From: Spirochaetia bacterium
GTDB lineage: Bacteria; Spirochaetota; Spirochaetia; Treponematales; Breznakiellaceae
NCBI GenBank assembly: GCA_025997655.1
Contig: BNUW01000081.1
Location: forward strand, 1 to 11,328
Direction: 5' to 3'
Length of the DNA stretch: 11,328 nucleotides
The position numbers and the translations under genes are program-made. Below, piece after piece: positions 11,015-11,328 of the stretch (the first letter of the stretch is position 1; each line of letters begins with the position of its first letter). The notes below the pieces were generated by a model. That model was given only the letters and a program-made list of their open reading frames with translations, searched no databases and was not told where the DNA came from.

Positions 11015-11328
11015 TTATAGAAAATCGTTGAAGAATTTGATAATCCCCTGCTTGGGCACAGCCCCGGACCTTTGATCCTGGACTGTGCCATTTTTATAGA
11101 GAACCAGGGTCGGGACGGTCATCACATTATGCTGTTCCGCCAGGTCCGCCTGCTCATCAGCGTTAACTTTGACAATCTTCAGGCGGCCTTCGTATTCGGC
11201 GGCAATGTCCTCCAGCATGGGACCCATCATCTTACAGGGGCCGCACCAGACGGCCCAAAAATCAACCAAAACCGGGATTGGGGACTGTACAACCTCGGCG
11301 TCAAAATTCTCCTTTGTTATTGCTGCTT
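11015..11328 (-). CDS. trxA: Thioredoxin, N-terminus cut by window edge
   Basis: This is a cytoplasmic thiol-disulfide oxidoreductase, reduced by thioredoxin reductase. The active site WCGPC is present in LVDFWAVWCGPCKMMGPM, with the conserved cis-Pro region VMTVPTLVLYKNG, and a C-terminal helix ending IIKFFNDFL. The frame stays open to the window end and reads AAITKENFDAEVVQSPIPV before LVDFWA. The true start is therefore at or just beyond base 11328, and the TTG at 11269 is not the start. Visible length is about 103 codons plus stop, so only a few residues are missing relative to the usual 105-108. Composition is back to GC-rich, unlike the AT-rich block it follows. Confidence 0.93.
   Translation of the reverse strand, partial: AAITKENFDAEVVQSPIPVLVDFWAVWCGPCKMMGPMLEDIAAEYEGRLKIVKVNADEQADLAEQHNVMTVPTLVLYKNGTVQDQRSGAVPKQGIIKFFNDFL

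Overview
The window looks like chromosomal DNA from a Treponema-type spirochaete of moderately high GC, possibly of the termite-gut group. That assignment is inference. It rests on the density of lipoproteins with relaxed lipoboxes (VIGC, FVSC, FAAC, FMGC), a DUF2259-type secreted protein, the small conserved helical protein beside 5-formyl-THF cyclo-ligase, and the overall gene style. Most of the window is GC-rich. Two parts are clearly AT-rich: the 3' half of the gene at 1247-2872, and the block at about 9381-10960.

Layout. (1) 1-3961 is a methionine-type ABC importer: a 5'-truncated metN, metI, then two metQ-type substrate-binding genes. The first metQ (1247-2872) is the most unusual gene here. 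Its complete binding-protein domain runs through a proline-rich linker into a caspase-like (peptidase C14) domain that keeps its His/Cys dyad. A 33-codon piece of the 3' end of metI (2882-2980) lies just after it, followed by a copy of the metQ leader and the lipoprotein metQ2 (3032-3835). A metI-tail/metQ segment has therefore been tandemly duplicated, and one copy has gained a caspase module. Two strong hairpin terminators close the block. (2) 3985-5841 holds a leftward PD-(D/E)XK-like nuclease-fold protein, then a rightward 5-formyl-THF cyclo-ligase, perhaps leaderless, and a small helical conserved protein. (3) 5860-7513, leftward, is rpmB (L28) overlapping a CapA-type metallophosphatase lipoprotein. 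(4) 7627-9380, rightward, is a DUF2259-like exported protein and a lipoprotein with a lamin-tail-like domain. (5) 9381-10960 is an AT-rich accessory block framed by an 18-bp perfect inverted repeat. It holds an XRE repressor, a divergent 55-codon ORF that resembles the repressor's own C-terminal tail, a small lipoprotein, and a shared divergent promoter region with repeated ACAAGATTACA boxes. (6) The window ends in a leftward thioredoxin cut by the edge.

How the genes fit together. MetN/MetI/MetQ2 should form a working importer. The MetQ-caspase fusion could share the ligand and perhaps dock on the same permease while carrying an exported protease-like domain. Its binding domain differs from MetQ2 only by synonymous changes over 205 residues, which argues that both copies are functional. 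The xre/small-ORF/lipoprotein block looks like a self-regulated cassette of unknown purpose. The remaining genes are ordinary housekeeping or envelope genes.
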